Assembly (NCBI RefSeq): GCF_029919255.1
Contig: NZ_CP123991.1
Coordinates: forward strand, 3,008,808 to 3,072,807
Source of the DNA: a cyanobacterium endosymbiont of Epithemia clementina EcSB
GTDB lineage: Bacteria; Cyanobacteriota; Cyanobacteriia; Cyanobacteriales; Microcystaceae
Direction: 5' to 3'
Length of the DNA: 64,000 bases
How positions within the stretch are numbered: position 1 is the stretch's first letter; each line of letters opens with the position of its first letter. This document shows positions 63,970 through 64,000 of the stretch, in pieces. Under the pieces are notes generated by a model, which was given only the letters and a program-made list of their open reading frames with translations, had not been told where the DNA came from and ran no database searches. The translations under genes and the position numbers were made by a program.

Positions 63970-64000
63970 CCCTTTTTTAAAACTTTTTTTCTTCTCCCTC

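Overview
The window reads as cyanobacterial chromosome from a lineage in advanced but incomplete genome reduction. Cyanobacterial markers include a DUF2996 protein, a CtaA-type copper ATPase, a cyanobacterial-length LL-diaminopimelate aminotransferase, an rRNA operon whose spacer holds only tRNA-Ile, and a few HIP1-type GCGATCGC sites. Only about half of the 64 kb is intact protein-coding DNA (my sum of the called genes is roughly 33.6 kb) plus about 4.5 kb of rRNA. The rest is very AT-rich DNA in which eroded genes can still be read. Among these are photosystem II genes: psbD fused by deletion to psbC, and the tail of the PSII assembly factor ycf39. A non-photosynthetic relative of Crocosphaera/Cyanothece is the best fit, such as the nitrogen-fixing spheroid body of a rhopalodiacean diatom. 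That assignment is inference: no nif gene lies in the window and no search was run.

Layout. 1-13.7 kb: a GH13 glucosidase, a HAD phosphatase/mutase, a membrane-anchored repeat protein, a DUF2996 gene, dnaN, ctaA, a small conserved gene and holB, with an IS982 remnant near 4.6 kb. 13.7-19.9 kb: mostly dead DNA, with a decayed CheA-type kinase, one live cupin/cysteine-dioxygenase-like gene, a 3 kb AT-rich desert with long palindromes, and a decayed amino-acid ABC binding protein. 19.9-31.9 kb: tamB, lgt, a LOG-family gene, a small zinc ribbon, a Ca2+/cation antiporter and a small membrane protein. 32-39 kb: phosphoketolase and glycolytic GAPDH diverge from a shared control region with operator-like palindromes, followed by a PEP-synthase-like protein. 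39-47 kb: largely eroded DNA (IS982 remnant, ycf39 remnant, long hairpins) around a Gfo/Idh/MocA oxidoreductase, a small hypothetical gene and ygfZ. 47-53.4 kb: a predicted beta-barrel protein, an ABC-2 permease, a dead CbiO/EcfA ATPase, the psbD/psbC remnant, an SRPBCC protein, a Cys-rich protein and cobU. 55.3-58.1 kb: gnd and dapL, convergent. 58.6-64 kb: a complete minus-strand rRNA operon (16S, tRNA-Ile, 23S, 5S) with a recognisable promoter and terminator.

How it fits together. The intact metabolic genes favour breaking down sugar (alpha-glucosidase, 6-phosphogluconate dehydrogenase, phosphoketolase, Gap1-type GAPDH). Information processing (dnaN, holB, rRNA), lysine/peptidoglycan precursor synthesis (dapL) and envelope biogenesis (lgt, tamB) are also kept. 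Photosynthesis, signalling/motility and nutrient-uptake genes are the ones that have died. In the psbD and CbiO remnants most inactivating changes are Trp or Gln codons turned into stops by G-to-A or C-to-T transitions with the frame largely preserved, which suggests fairly recent, AT-biased decay. Several perfect long hairpins stand alone in the deserts and may be terminators of genes that have vanished.
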